From Paralvinella palmiformis (lineage: Eukaryota > Annelida > Polychaeta > Terebellida > Alvinellidae), in NCBI GenBank assembly GCA_025642065.1, contig JAODUP010001066.1:1-64000 (forward strand): a stretch of DNA of 64,000 nucleotides, in the 5' to 3' direction. Of the stretch, positions 1 to 11,775 are shown piece after piece. The translations under genes were made by a program, and so were the position numbers. The number at the start of each line of letters is the position of its first letter. The first letter of the stretch is position 1. The notes beneath the pieces are model-generated. The model worked only from the letters and a program-made list of their open reading frames with translations, was not told where the DNA came from and did not search any database.

Positions 1-210
1 TAGTATTGTTTTAAAGCCAGATAATGCTCTATATACATATAATTAGATTTATGTATCAAATATGTCATTTACGTAGAATTCCATACTCTGTTATAAATGT
101 GGTCCATATTATTTGGGGTATTTTTATATTACATATTACTTGTACAGCGCCTTCGAATGGCTCCTGCTAGTAAGGGCGCTTTATTAAATATACATTATTA
201 TTATATGCAA
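1..210 (+). mobile_element. 3' tail of a CR1/L2-type LINE at the window edge
   Basis: The stretch 150-190 can fold into a stem (AGCGCC near 148 pairing with GGCGCT near 175) and is followed by an ATT-rich tail (192-204). A short 3' hairpin plus a trinucleotide tail is the usual 3' end of CR1/L2-like LINEs in invertebrates. No coding part is inside the window. The tail stops exactly where duplicated unit 1 begins, and unit 2 is preceded by a LINE body, so this may be the 3' end of the paralogous insertion. The assignment rests on the hairpin and tail only. Confidence 0.45.
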
Positions 211-668
211 ATGATATTGTTTATGAATCATACAAGATAACTAAAAGGTTGATTATATATATTTATAACAACACGAGGAATACTACATGTTATTTGTGTT
301 TATTTCAACGTCTTTAAGAATACACATATTGGATTTTCATCAAATATAATGAATTTTGCCTTTTAAAAAGACTAAACTCTGATTACTGCCAGAACTGGGA
401 TTCTTTCCAAAACTAGGAGAGATTACAATAAGTTCATTTGATTATATTAATGTTGTCATTATGATTGTTATGCCAGATATGAACCATAGCTATATACTTT
501 GGGTACACAGCTTGATTAGAGGAAATAATCAATATTAGTAAGGAATTTTTGTTTTGAATATATATCAACTATGAGATTATGAGTACACTATGAAATAACA
601 AATTTTGCTTTCACGCACACACATATACGAGCGTAAAAACCCATAGACACGCAAACACACATACACAC

Positions 669-672
<4 letters not shown>

Positions 673-704
<32 letters not shown>
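673..704. repeat. (TA)n microsatellite
   Basis: A pure TA array preceded by a CA-rich run (617-672). The paralogous locus in unit 2 (14,811-14,864) is longer, so it has changed length since the duplication. Confidence 0.95.
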
Positions 705-710
<6 letters not shown>

Positions 711-1210
711 TGTTTTAACTTGACAAGCCACATATTCATGTTTTAGGTTTACCGATTTGTTTGAGAACACACAAGGAGTAAGTCATTGTTGTTTTGTCAC
801 TTTATATTAGGAATCAATGCATACTTCACACGAAGAAGCCATCACATAGTCTCTCAAATTTACTGTGTAACATTCGAACTCATTTCTATAATGTCTGCCT
901 ACATCAGACTATGGCAGGATTCTCAAACCCAATCAATAACAGATAATATATTAATTCTTTCCTTCACTTTGAAGCACCTAGACACGCCTTGGCTTCCCTA
1001 ATGAACGTCATTTAATTACACTTGACCTACACTTGACCTGACAGTTAGCCAGTTTAGGAAATATCGATCTTGTCTACTGATGTTGACTAAACAAACGACG
1101 ACATCCTTGTATCATATTGTTGATAATGATCATGGGTACAATTGTATAAACAACATTCTATAATTGATGACCTTTAAGTCCTTAAACTGTTTTATACGAG
1201 TAATGCTCTT

Positions 1211-1617
1211 CCATCTTCTGTGAGCTCTGTGCAGTGAGCTCCGGTGGCTTAGCGGTTAAGCACCCGGCACTTGGTGCCAACGGGGATAGGTTCGAACCCC
1301 GTAAGAGGTCGAAACTTTTCCAGGGATTAATTTCTCGGCTCACTACATCGTGGGTGGATGACCACGTTAAATGGCGCTGCTGTCTCCACTGAAATATTTA
1401 AAATAAAGGGGGAGGTTAAAAACCCCCTGAGGACGTAAAACACTCCGGCAGTGACCACCCTCAGGGTATTTCGGCTCCATCTTTCCGTACTGCTCCCCTG
1501 TGAGTGGTGGGGGGAGGAGGTTTCTCAACCACTCCAACATAGAGGCTGTGCTGATTAAGCGACAGCCTGGGGATTCTCCCCGAACAACAAAACCTAAACC
1601 TAAACCATCTTCTGTGA
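1211..1617 (+). mobile_element. tRNA-derived SINE with target-site duplication (SINE-1)
   Basis: The body (1,224-1,604) starts with a tRNA-like head. An A box TGGCTTAGCGG lies at 1,245-1,255 and a B box GGTTCGAACCC at 1,289-1,299, both perfect matches to the Pol III internal promoter consensus and about 33 bases apart. A unique body of about 300 bp follows, then a tail made of AACCTAAACCTAAA. The 13-bp direct repeat CCATCTTCTGTGA flanks the element (1,211-1,223 and 1,605-1,617). The paralogous position in unit 2 has one uninterrupted copy of this target (15,369-15,381), so the insertion came after the duplication. It is probably not a functional tRNA gene because the 3' half does not complete a cloverleaf that I can see. 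Confidence 0.9.
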
Positions 1618-4600
1618 TTTAGTCAGATTACGGAATTTATTTGATATCTGAGATGTCAAGATGTCTCCTCGGTGAATAGACATTAAATATTGTTATATGT
1701 AGGTAGAATACAGACTATGAAGAATGATTATAGTTAACAATGAACATAATATATCTTATAATCGGTATTTACTAATTTAAAGAATAATTCATTCATTAGT
1801 TAGTTTCTACGGTTTTGATGATATTTTAATTTACATGTCACGTTCAGGGAAAGTGTATTCCTTTTGATTACGAAAGGTGTTTGTTCTTCATCTATATCAG
1901 TATGATGCTCTACGAGATGTGAAGCTGGGGTTCAGTGGATTATTGATAGTTTGGCAGCATCATCGAGACTGTAGCCTGTTCCTTGTCAATAGATCATTCG
2001 CAATCGATTTAAAATCTTTTAAACTCTCTGTCTAGAATCTAGAGTCTGTTAGCATGAGTTCTGACTCATGTGCATTATTTAATTCTTGTATAATAGTAAT
2101 AATAATAATAAGAAGAAGAACATTACGATGAGATAAATCGGGGAAGTTTCAATTAGTGTCTTATAGAGATAAATAATTGATTTTAAAGTGAGTTATGCGG
2201 TACAGGTAATAAGTGATTGGAGTAGCACGGTTCTGTATTCACTATACCTAAACCTTGTATGTGTAATTGAGATATTATACAAAAACAGATTTATTTATTA
2301 CTAAACAGAGATTTACACAATATGTATAATAGAGGTAAACTATTTAATTCTCCTCTTGTAATGGTCCCGTAATTAACAACGACTAAATAATCTAGGTATG
2401 TGGACCATCCATCAAAGAATATACTCTTCTTACTTTCCTTATTCAGATCATGTCTTGGACTCCATATTGATGATATTCGCTGCTAAATAAGACAAATATA
2501 TGCGGATTTTGTCATGGGCTGTTTTGAAACAACTATTTTGATAGCGGGTCATTGTACTTCTACCTGTGGTTCATAATTTCTTGGAAACTAATTATTATAT
2601 CATTAATTGAGATGACATGAAGAAGGAGACAATGCATAATATGGCAAAGTATAATTAAATAAAAAAACCACTTTATAAAATCAAATTTTTCGAATCCACT
2701 TTCCTTTTTTTGCCTGGGAATTTGGGAAAGTCCCAAAGTAAACCCCAAAGGATAAACAAACCAAAAACGTAACCAATAAACCAAGAAAAACCTAGAAATA
2801 TAGCAATTTAAGCCTACATATGATATATCGTTATGTAACAATATAAACAAACCAGTGAATTAAAACCATGTTTCCTAAAGCTAAATGTTTTATGTAGATT
2901 ACAAACAGAAGACAAGTACCCATCTGTCCATTTTACTGATTTGTTTCTATATAATCATGTTAGTGTCATTCAAAACTGTCTTCTTCCGAAACTTTACATT
3001 ACAATTTCCAGATGATTGATGTGAGTGTAGTGAACTTTGAAATGGAAAAATAAGGAAAACAAGTTACATATGACGAAGGAATGATTTTTGTTGTTGATTT
3101 TGAGGATTATTTGCGGTAGAAAATAATAGCATCGTATCTTAAAGATATTGTGGTCCTTTTAATATTAAAAACAAAAGGTGTCCATCATCAGAAATATTAA
3201 TGTTAGTTTAAATTTGGTTTTATTTGATGGCTTCCTTTTGATATGATTAATATAGCTAAGATATAATAGAATATGATGCTATCATCTTACTGAGAATGAT
3301 GTCAGATTAAGATGGCTAATATTGTATTTAGTTAAACCGAGACTTGTTGCTGCCATCATCAATCTTTCTGTTGAGATGTGATAAGGCAGTAACTGCCATT
3401 TAATAATGTATTGAGCACAAGATAAATACCCGGTGGCCACGAATGTGATATTTGATTACGATGTGAACGACATAGCAAAAATAATCCATATATGTCAAAT
3501 AAAGATCAATTAACCTCAGATGTGGTAACTACGTCACTTTTATTTTATCAAGTCTTAATGCAGTAATCTTATAAGGCTCCGAGTTTTGTTGCAATTTAAT
3601 TTTTTCACATATTACAAAACGAAAAATATAAATGCTACTGCTTATTAATCAATATTCTTAATCTCTAAAACGTAAATAGTTTAAAAAGCATATTTGACAG
3701 TTCCCCTTTCATTAAAAAATATAAGATGACCTACGTTAATACCACGGTGACAATAACAATATAATAAAGATTATTATAAAGAATATTTTGAACAATACAA
3801 AACTATTGATATGTAAAATTGTTTCTAAGTAAAGCATATTTCAAATATCTGTTAATTATTATATGTTTTAATCGATTACATTTATCCGAGAAATCTTCCT
3901 AGAACTAACTCTGTATTTGAAAATGTTTTCAGCTCCTTAGTTTGAAGTAGCGTCATAAATGACGTCATTCTAACTAAAGTGATCCAACTCGTATTGACAT
4001 CTGTTTATGATGAAATAATAGACTATATATTTAAATCATCTTCCTATTGATTTGCTGGAAAAGACTCTTGATCTTGATAGCTACTAGATATCCAGATGAT
4101 TGATGCTATTTCCAGAGATGAGCGTAATTTATATATGAATAAAACATGAAATATTCAGGTTTATCTTGGAGTCACACAGCTCATTTAGTTACTTATTTTC
4201 TGAATGTATTAAGTGGTTGTTCACATCAATAACTTTATTATAGATATTCATACTGAATTGATTTCTATGAGATAATTTATGTGGTTTTCCATGACAGGTA
4301 TTTCCATTCACAATTTACAATTAGTCATAACAAATATAACGGGTGCGTGATAGTGAGTAAGTGAGTGAGTCTGTTAGTCAGTGAGTTGTTGAGTCAGTGA
4401 GCGAGGCTTAGTTATACATCGTTACAATAAGTTATTGAATATTGCCAGCTTTTAGTTGTCTCTTGAGACATTTAGGAGGAAATAGTTAACGAATTCTAAA
4501 GCTAAATCCGAATCATGATATATATCTAACAACAAAAAGACAAAGATAAAACATAAATACATTACTCACATAGACATTGATTCATCGTGGTTTACATTTC

Positions 4601-4690
4601 TATCGATTGTATATTTACATATGTACATAGTAGACGGATTCTAACTTTCAAATCCAAATGAGATAAATATATGCATAAATATGATCTGCC
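1618..4690. other. Non-coding body of unit 1, no gene seen
   Basis: AT-rich sequence without any long open frame that is not shared noise, collinear with 15,382-18,350. It includes a small AAT/AAG run (2,094-2,122), a T/A-rich stretch unlike its unit 2 partner at 2,690-2,750, an indel of about 425 bp (3,653-4,080) and a degenerate GTGA-rich run at 4,345-4,405. The 96-residue open frame on the minus strand at 2,560-2,850 is interrupted in unit 2, which argues against coding. Confidence 0.7.
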
Positions 4691-4700
4691 AACTGCTGTG

Positions 4701-5226
4701 GTAGTTATAGTAGTAGTAGTAGTTGTAGTAGTTGTGGTAGTGGTAGTAGTAGAATAATTAGTAGCAGTAGTAGTAATATTAGTAGTAATAGTAGTAGTAG
4801 TAGTAGTAGAATAGTAGTAGTAGTAGTAGTAGAATTAGTAGTAGTAGTAGTAGTAGTAGTAGAATTAGTAGTAGAGAGTAGTAGTAGTAGTAGAAGTAGT
4901 AGTAGTAGAATTAGTTAGTATTAATAGTAGTAGTATAATTAGTAGCAATAGTATTTGTATTAGGAGTAGTATTTGCAGGAGTAGTACCAGTAGAAGTAGT
5001 ATAATTAGTAATAGTAGTAGTAGTAGTAGTAGTAGTAGAAGTAGTACAATTAGTAGTAGTAGTAGTAGTAGAATTAGTAGAAGCAGTAGTAATAGTAGTA
5101 GTAGATTTAGTAGTGGTAGTAGTAGTAGTAGAAGTAAAATTGGTAGCAGTAATTGTAGTAGTAATAGTAGTAGTAGTAGTAGAATAGTAGAATTATTATT
5201 ATTATTAGTAGTAGTAGTAGTAGTAC
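4701..5226. repeat. Long (TAG)n trinucleotide array
   Basis: About 520 bp of imperfect TAG/AGT repeats with scattered variants. The minus strand reads as a leucine-rich 144-residue frame, which is a translation of the repeat and not a gene. The paralogous site in unit 2 (18,356-18,432) is only about 80 bp, so the array expanded in unit 1 or contracted in unit 2. Confidence 0.95.
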
Positions 5227-5871
5227 CAAACACGACTAAAATATCGATGCCAACATTATTATAACGTATGTCTTTATCATCGAAATGATGGTAACACAAA
5301 AAGTTATAATGATAAAATCTTCTTGGTATTATGTATTTTGTACTTCAAATAGACGCACCCCCCCCCCCAACAAAACATATATGTATGAATAAAAAAGATG
5401 ACCTTTAAATATAGATATTGGAAAACTCTTGTGTGTTTCATGTTGATAACAACAGAGAGATACAACGGAAATGTATCAACCATATGGATTGCCTCACAAT
5501 GGTTTATTTTGATATTGATTTCATGGTCGTATTTTATGTGTGTGATCGTAGATAATGGTTTATCATTAATTGTTGCTTGTCTGTAAACAGTTTTCTTGTT
5601 AAGACAAAGTAAGTCTCATCTCGAAGACATAAGATGAATGATAAACAAGACTGAAGTATAAATGTTAAGGTTAACCTGTATAATGAGGTAATATGTATAT
5701 TACTTGAAATATTCAGGTAATGTGTATTAAATCAAGTAGCAATAGACACTTATTACCTGATTATTTCAGGTAATATACATGTGACCTGATTATACAGATT
5801 AACTGTATCATATTTATAAATCATCTGAAATGATAAATGTCTTAAAGTTATATATATAATTATTACATAAG

Positions 5872-5873
<2 letters not shown>
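5227..5873. other. Non-coding unit 1 segment with poly-C run and AGGTAAT motifs
   Basis: A run of ten C lies at about 5,358-5,368. Between 5,690 and 5,780 the motifs CAGGTAAT and ATTACCTGA occur several times in both orientations (e.g. 5,714, 5,754 and 5,768), giving small inverted repeats. No gene is supported. Confidence 0.5.

Positions 5874-5950
<77 letters not shown>
5874..5950. repeat. (TA)n microsatellite
   Basis: About 77 bp of pure TA. The unit 2 counterpart near 18,775 has only a handful of TA units, another length change after duplication. Confidence 0.95.
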
Positions 5951-5956
<6 letters not shown>

Positions 5957-6497
5957 GTATATTGGCGACTTAACCATACTTGTTATGACATCTGTGTGAC
6001 ATTCAGTTGACCTAATATGTTACAAAACGCCATCATTGTTATAGAAGACTGATGTTATGATACTGTATTTGTTACCTAGCTTTAAAGTGTAGAGCAACCG
6101 ACAGGTAATATGTATGCCAAATGACATATGTGACAATGCCATATAAATTGTCTCATGATACTGTTTTTATTGAATTCATAATAGGTTTAGCTCAAGTCAA
6201 GTTAATATTTTAGTCAATACATAGTAACAGATTAAGTTAAAAATCACAATAGATAATTATCTATGTCAGAATGTAAACACCACTTGTGCTCATAGGGAAT
6301 ATTTTACATAAAATAGAAATTGATATTATATACACCTCCGTCACTGACTATGAGCGATATGGCCATTGCTACACACCCAGAAGTGATATATATTTCCAGC
6401 TGCGACTGATAGTGTCAGATATTGTGTTTAGTTGATATGTATGATGTACATTGATTGTCGTAGTAATATATGGGTGTGTTCACGTGAAAAGTTGATC

Positions 6498-6499
<2 letters not shown>

Positions 6500-6551
<52 letters not shown>

Positions 6552-6978
6552 AGTGTGTGTGTGTTGTGTATGTGCGTCCGTGCGTCGCGCATGCACGCGC
6601 GTGTGTATATGTGTGTGCGTGTGTGTGTAAATATATGTGTATGTATGTGTGTGTGTGCGCGCGCGCGCGTGTGTGTGTGTGTACACTCTGTATATCTATA
6701 TATAGCTATATATTTTTTTTCTCTCTTCATATTTTGACACATAGCGATGCTTATTAACAGAGTGCGCGTGTTTATATGTGTGTGCGTGAGTGTATAAATA
6801 TATGTTGTGTATGTGTATTTGTGCGTGCATGCGTATGTAGACGTGTGTGCGTGTGTGCGTGCGTGTGTGTGCGCGCACGCGTGTGTGTACTTCACACCTT
6901 GTATGTCTATATATAGCTATAGTTTTTTTTAAATATTTCTCCTCAAATGTTAACATATAACAATGATTAATAACAGAA
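6500..6978. repeat. (TA)n plus tandemly duplicated GT-rich module
   Basis: A pure TA run (6,500-6,546) leads into two tandem copies, of about 200 bp each, of a module made of GT/GC-rich alternating purine-pyrimidine DNA, then TATATATAGCTATA, a T run, a CTC..CATATTTTGACA-like stretch and a TTAATAACAGA motif. Copy one ends near 6,762 and copy two near 6,978. Unit 2 has one copy (about 22,228-22,363). The open frames here are repeat translations. Confidence 0.8.
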
Positions 6979-8126
6979 CCGCCAATGTATACTTATCTCA
7001 GATTAAATTCCCGCCCCCGTGAAACTGTACAATAAACACATATTTTGTAAGACAAATTCAATGTTCAAAATTTGGTGCCGCATTTATCTCCACAGATATA
7101 TGTTTTACCTGTGTCACTAAGGAAAGACAGAAGGAAATTGAGCAACACAAATTATTATCAAAAGCCTGATATTAATCTCAGGGCATGTTATTTTAGCAAT
7201 ATTTTGATATAACAATAATTAATTAAAGCCATCCATCTTGCTCGTCTAGACGCCAAAGTTTTATTTATTTTATATCATTTGATATATGTCGACATGAAGC
7301 AGTAGGAATAAAGCATGATTATTGCTACATTCTCACCTGAAATTTGATATATTAATCTCATGTTTCATAATTTGTTACAGATAGCGTAATATAATCGGAG
7401 CAAAATTGTCCCTATTTAAACTTCTATGTATCTCTATGCTAAACCAATATTTATTTGAGTATATTAAAATGGATATAAGATTACAATTAGACAGAGTACG
7501 TAGCCACTCTTTAATCAAGTTTTGGAAATTATATTACGATTTGTAAAAATATAAAATACTCATCATAATTTAATAATATATCTAAACATCTTTGTAATTC
7601 CCAACAGAGCTTGAAATACTAATGCCTAAAACTCATATTAATAAATTCTACCTGTAGTAACTAATATTTATCTAAACCTCTAAAAATAGATAAAATACTC
7701 GCCAAAAACTGATTTATCTATTGAAGGATGATGGTTGATCGTAATAACAGATTTGGGAGAAGATAACAGCACACATACAAGTATATTCATCGACTTAGTT
7801 GGCGGGAAACGAAATTTTCCTAAACATTTCAATAATAGTCGTCAATGGATTATCGGTATTCATGCATTTGTATCAATTTTTATTTATTTTTATTTTTCGG
7901 AACGACAACAATAATAACAGCAAGAAGAAATATAAATATTGTATTTACTGAAGACGGTAATATCAGTTATGCACATCGCCAGCACAAATACACACAATAT
8001 GTGTCGACTGATGGCCTATTTATTAACTGCTTACCATATAGTATATAAGAAAATAGAATGATGGTTTGGATAATTGCATATACAAAATAAGCTGTGTTGT
8101 AATTGTCGTTGAAAACAATTACCTTT

Positions 8127-8128
<2 letters not shown>
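6979..8128. other. Non-coding body of unit 1, no gene seen
   Basis: AT-rich sequence collinear with 22,364-23,668. Recognisable shared anchors include the CCCGCCCCCGTGAA stretch near 7,009 and the TCTTGCTCGTCTAGACGCCAAA stretch near 7,227. No open frame is conserved between the two units. Confidence 0.65.
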
Positions 8129-8185
<57 letters not shown>

Positions 8186-8455
8186 TAATAGCCGAAATGG
8201 CAGTTATCTTACTGGCTTAACTACCTCAAATAATGGAGACAGATATTGTCTGTAATTTCCTGCTACACCACGGGGACTCATTCTAAATAAATTTAAAATG
8301 TACATTAGAAAAAAACTTTGCCAGTTGGTTTGTTGGATGAAAAACTCTTCTCACTATAGTGCCACGAAAGGGATTCGAACCTCCGACACATCATGACCAT
8401 AACCACGGGTAAATAATCCAACTCTACCCGTGGGGTTAAACTAGCTTCGTTTTAA
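8129..8455 (-). mobile_element. tRNA-derived SINE with (AAT)n tail (SINE-2), unit 1 copy
   Basis: Read on the minus strand, a tRNA-like head carries the B box GGTTCGAATCC (complement of 8,371-8,381), then a body that contains the GAGG..TAGTTAAGCCA-type stretch and ends with GCCATTTCGGC before an (ATT)n tail (8,129-8,190 on the plus strand as AAT). Homologous copies lie at 23,669-24,000 (paralogous position) and 59,402-59,692 (independent insertion). The A box region here is degenerate, so this copy is probably old. Confidence 0.8.
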
Positions 8456-9033
8456 CTGATTAACTCTCACGATGTGATTAAATAAACACAGTTTAAATCC
8501 ATCTTTACAAGAACTTAAAGCGAAACAAATGCCATCATTTTTCTTCACATTTGTACTATTTTTTTAATAATGAGACTTAATTGCGTAATTATTCCTTCAA
8601 TTCTTATCATTATTCGTCATCGTAAATTATAATATTAATGTTCTAAATTCATAAACATGATAACAGTGTAAATATGGGACATATGGTACATATGGTACTT
8701 TACTGTTGTAGAAAATATAATGTAACATAGATATGGAATAGATCCCCACACATATAGATTATAGGTTCGTTGTGGATACAAGGGATGAGAAATAACATTG
8801 ACACAGCCGAACGTCTTGACATTTAATTTACACACATGAAAGATGGATATTAATACAAGATAAAAACCATAAATCTGTATATTTGTCCTACAGAAATAGT
8901 CATATTGGATGGTGTACAATAAACTATACAATAACTGAATATGTAATTTACATTACGCCTTGGGACATGTCCACGTCAATAAATCGATTATGATAATCCC
9001 AGTATTCTGTCAATACATTAAGGACAAATAAAT

Positions 9034-9035
<2 letters not shown>
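8456..9035. other. Non-coding unit 1 segment, no gene seen
   Basis: Collinear with 24,000-24,620. The open frames of about 98 and 72 residues on the minus strand differ between units by frameshifts. A more diverged version of 8,700-8,940 occurs at 30,650-30,960 and again inverted at about 51,340-51,560. Confidence 0.6.
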
Positions 9036-9098
<63 letters not shown>

Positions 9099-9127
9099 TT
9101 ATATTTTTATTTTTATATATATATTAT

Positions 9128-9161
<34 letters not shown>

Positions 9162-10194
9162 TGTTGTGTGTGTGTGTGAGTGTATGTGTGTGTGTATTAG
9201 GGTACATAGTAAGAGGCAACAGGCACAGAGCATCAACATATCTAAACATCCTTCGAAACCTACCTCCACAAATCTAAATACAACTATACATACATTAATC
9301 TAAAAATAAAATGTTCCATACTTCCACATATTGATAAATGTGTGCGTATACCTAAGCATGTGTCTGGTCTACTCATCAGCCTGTGGGAACCAGCTAATTC
9401 GCTTTTCGTACGCGACAAATATGTCACGCCCACAGGAAAGCGGCTACATGCAGGCTACGTACAAAAAGCGGAAGCACGTAAAAACATACCATTTGATACC
9501 ACAGCTCGCAACAAACAACACGTGCGTGTGGTTCAATGGTGACTTGCTACATACATATCGTAAACTATTTTGACATCACAGTTTACATTCAACAGTAATT
9601 ATCTCTGGTCAAAAAGAAACCTGTATATAAAACATTTCGACACCTCAGATGCTGACCTCAACTTTATTCTGGGTTCGAATAACTAAATAAATCCTACTTA
9701 TATGAACCATGTATATCGATACACGTCCGATTAGTCTGACGTCAAAGTTCTTCTCCAACATAAGTGAAAAGTTAGGCCTTTTATAGACCATCAGCGCGTT
9801 AACAAACATTACAGTTTGTTAATCATGTGATAATGTACACTAACTCAGTATGGAATCATTGAAGTGATTTAGCTAAAATAAAAAACAAAGTAGCAATACT
9901 GCACAATGGATTATTACTGAACTAGAACGAAATATCGTCTCAAGCCTGAGTAAATACTATGATTTACTCGAATCTAACAGCTAACCCTCATACGTTTCCG
10001 TTCATCACTAAGGGAACGTTCATTCACGACTAAATTAGCTTCCCTAAGTATATGCAGGTAGGTGTTGTAGGATCTAAATTAAAGCGCCTATCCACTTGAT
10101 CTATTTGACCTATAGTCGAGAACGGCGGATACTGTGAATGACACATCGGAATGACACAGACTCTGTCTGCAGCTTAATACCCAGATAGTGCATG
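9036..10194. mobile_element. Element A, copy 1 (longest copy)
   Basis: It begins with (TA)n (9,036-9,094) and (TG)n (about 9,127-9,192) and runs to a 3' end near GTGCATGG. Unit 2 lacks it: at 24,620-24,635 a short TA run joins directly to the same TTATAACTATTAGTAA flank. Other copies are at 20,614-21,259, 27,950-28,372, 39,940-41,645 (inverted, split) and 61,820-62,375 (inverted). A hairpin AACAAACATTACAGTTTGTT (9,801-9,820) is kept in several copies. On the minus strand a TATAAAAGG box (9,777-9,785) lies about 115 bp before an AATAAA signal (9,663-9,668), an arrangement like an LTR promoter/polyA unit. A 66-residue frame from 9,342 is also open in copy 2 but has no recognisable domain. Family unknown. 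Confidence 0.8.
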
Positions 10195-11580
10195 GTTATA
10201 ACTATTAGTAACTTTTAATATATAGGTTGTGTATGAAACACTACATCATAACATATACTCTACTGTATACAAGTAGTTAACATTCCTTATGCCACTGCTT
10301 ACAAGTAAAGAGTTGATGATTTATTTTGTACAAAACATGTGCTGACATTCGAAAGATTTTTCATTCCGAAGCTAACACATCTTATTTAATTGAAAATAAA
10401 GTTTCTTATCAAACGTATTGAACATATATATCTCTATTTTCCTGCCTTTATTTTAGATCATATCTGTATCTGAAACATTGACGTCAATCGATGCAATAAA
10501 ATAGTATAGTTCCTAATTTTCGAACTGATAATTGATCATTTACTTAAACATTCATTTTCCTATCTTTCAACACTTTTGTATCTATATTGTGCACACGTGG
10601 ATTTTAGATATACAAGTTCAATGTGCCCTACTAAATACATAATATAAGTAAGGTGAAGATGTTGTTTAAATATGTTTAAATAATTAGCAAAATATAAACA
10701 TCTCGTCTGTAGTACTTAGTCAATAAGGAAAGCTAAACAGAACAAGGAGTAAAGGCCACTCCCACCACAAACATATCATATCAATGTATGGTACCTATAC
10801 ACTCAAATAACAGGTACGTCTTTATCAAATGAATGGTGTATTGATTAATTGTATTTTATATTTACTTTAGTGGAGTAGGTTCCTATGTTAATAAATAATA
10901 AATGAGATGTTTCTCTAAACGGCTAATATATTATATCAGTCTGCACTTAATCGATTAAATAGTTCTGACAAATGAAATTCCAGAAGATTTAAGCACAACA
11001 CAAATATGTTTACACAATAAGCTGATATAACGTGAATATGATACATACTAGCTGATCTGTATTTACACTGGATTCATAATTTATCTAATGATTTGTTATA
11101 AAATAACTCTCTGTAGAAATAATAAAATAAGCCGCACAACAGAGAATACGCTATAGTGTCTATTTGTGTGGGAGTTATTTGGTTTGGTATTTTAGGCGTA
11201 TGTGGGTTTGTGTGTGCGTGTGTCAAATATATGGATACGCGCGCGTGTGTATACATGCTTTTAGTTACAGGTATTTGATAGCAGAGCGTCATATCATTAA
11301 GTCTAAATCATCCATAAAACGTATGCCCCAATACATTTAAACCAACATAAATCTAGGCATATAAACCTAAATATACCTCATCGAATATTGCTATCGAACT
11401 CTTAATTCCAACCGAAAGTGTTTATATTATATTTGGTGGTCATTGTTGGGTGAAAATAATCAAAGAATTACCTCATTTATAAGAAAACAAACTTGATCTC
11501 GGCACAATTTCTTACATCAGGGAAATGCGAAATAATGTTTTACGTCCACTTTTGTTTACACAGTAGGCTAAATGGATCAA
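10195..11580. other. Non-coding body of unit 1, no gene seen
   Basis: Collinear with about 24,640-25,865, with shared anchors such as GACGTCAATCGATGCAATA near 10,480 and CTGACAAATGAAATTCCAG near 10,965. Contains a short GTGTGCG run at 11,205-11,250. No gene signal. Confidence 0.6.
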
Positions 11581-11585
11581 ATACC

Positions 11586-11775
11586 TCAAAGAAGGAATGA
11601 CTCAAAGCCAAAGATAAAACATCCTTCACATGTAGCTAATACGGAATTTGAACCCGGATGCTGAATTGTTTTTACCAAATGGATTACCATTGAAGTCATA
11701 AAGATATCTTTAGTTGTATTGCTAGAAAATCTTATGTTCTGACGTAATATTCGTGATGAAGGATCAGCCATAACT
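11586..11775 (-). mobile_element. Degenerate tRNA-like SINE fragment (SINE-3), unit 1 copy
   Basis: On the minus strand the segment contains a B-box-like sequence GGTTCAAATTC (complement of 11,643-11,653). The unit 2 copy (B box complement at 25,908-25,918) keeps a better GGTTCAAATCC. The A box is weak in both. It predates the duplication because it sits at the same place in each unit. A chance tRNA-like B box cannot be excluded. Confidence 0.45.

Noticed and set aside
1234..1310. Functional tRNA gene
   Set aside because: It is the head of a 380-bp SINE with target-site duplications and an empty site.
2560..2850. 96-codon minus-strand frame
   Set aside because: The paralogous sequence in unit 2 is replaced in its middle by a SINE-like segment and does not keep the frame.
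4865..5299. 144-codon leucine-rich minus-strand frame
   Set aside because: A direct translation of the TAG array.
9342..9542. 66-codon frame shared by element A copies 1 and 2
   Set aside because: Starts only at GTG, is destroyed in copies 3 and 4, and has no domain; similarity of two recent copies is enough to explain it.
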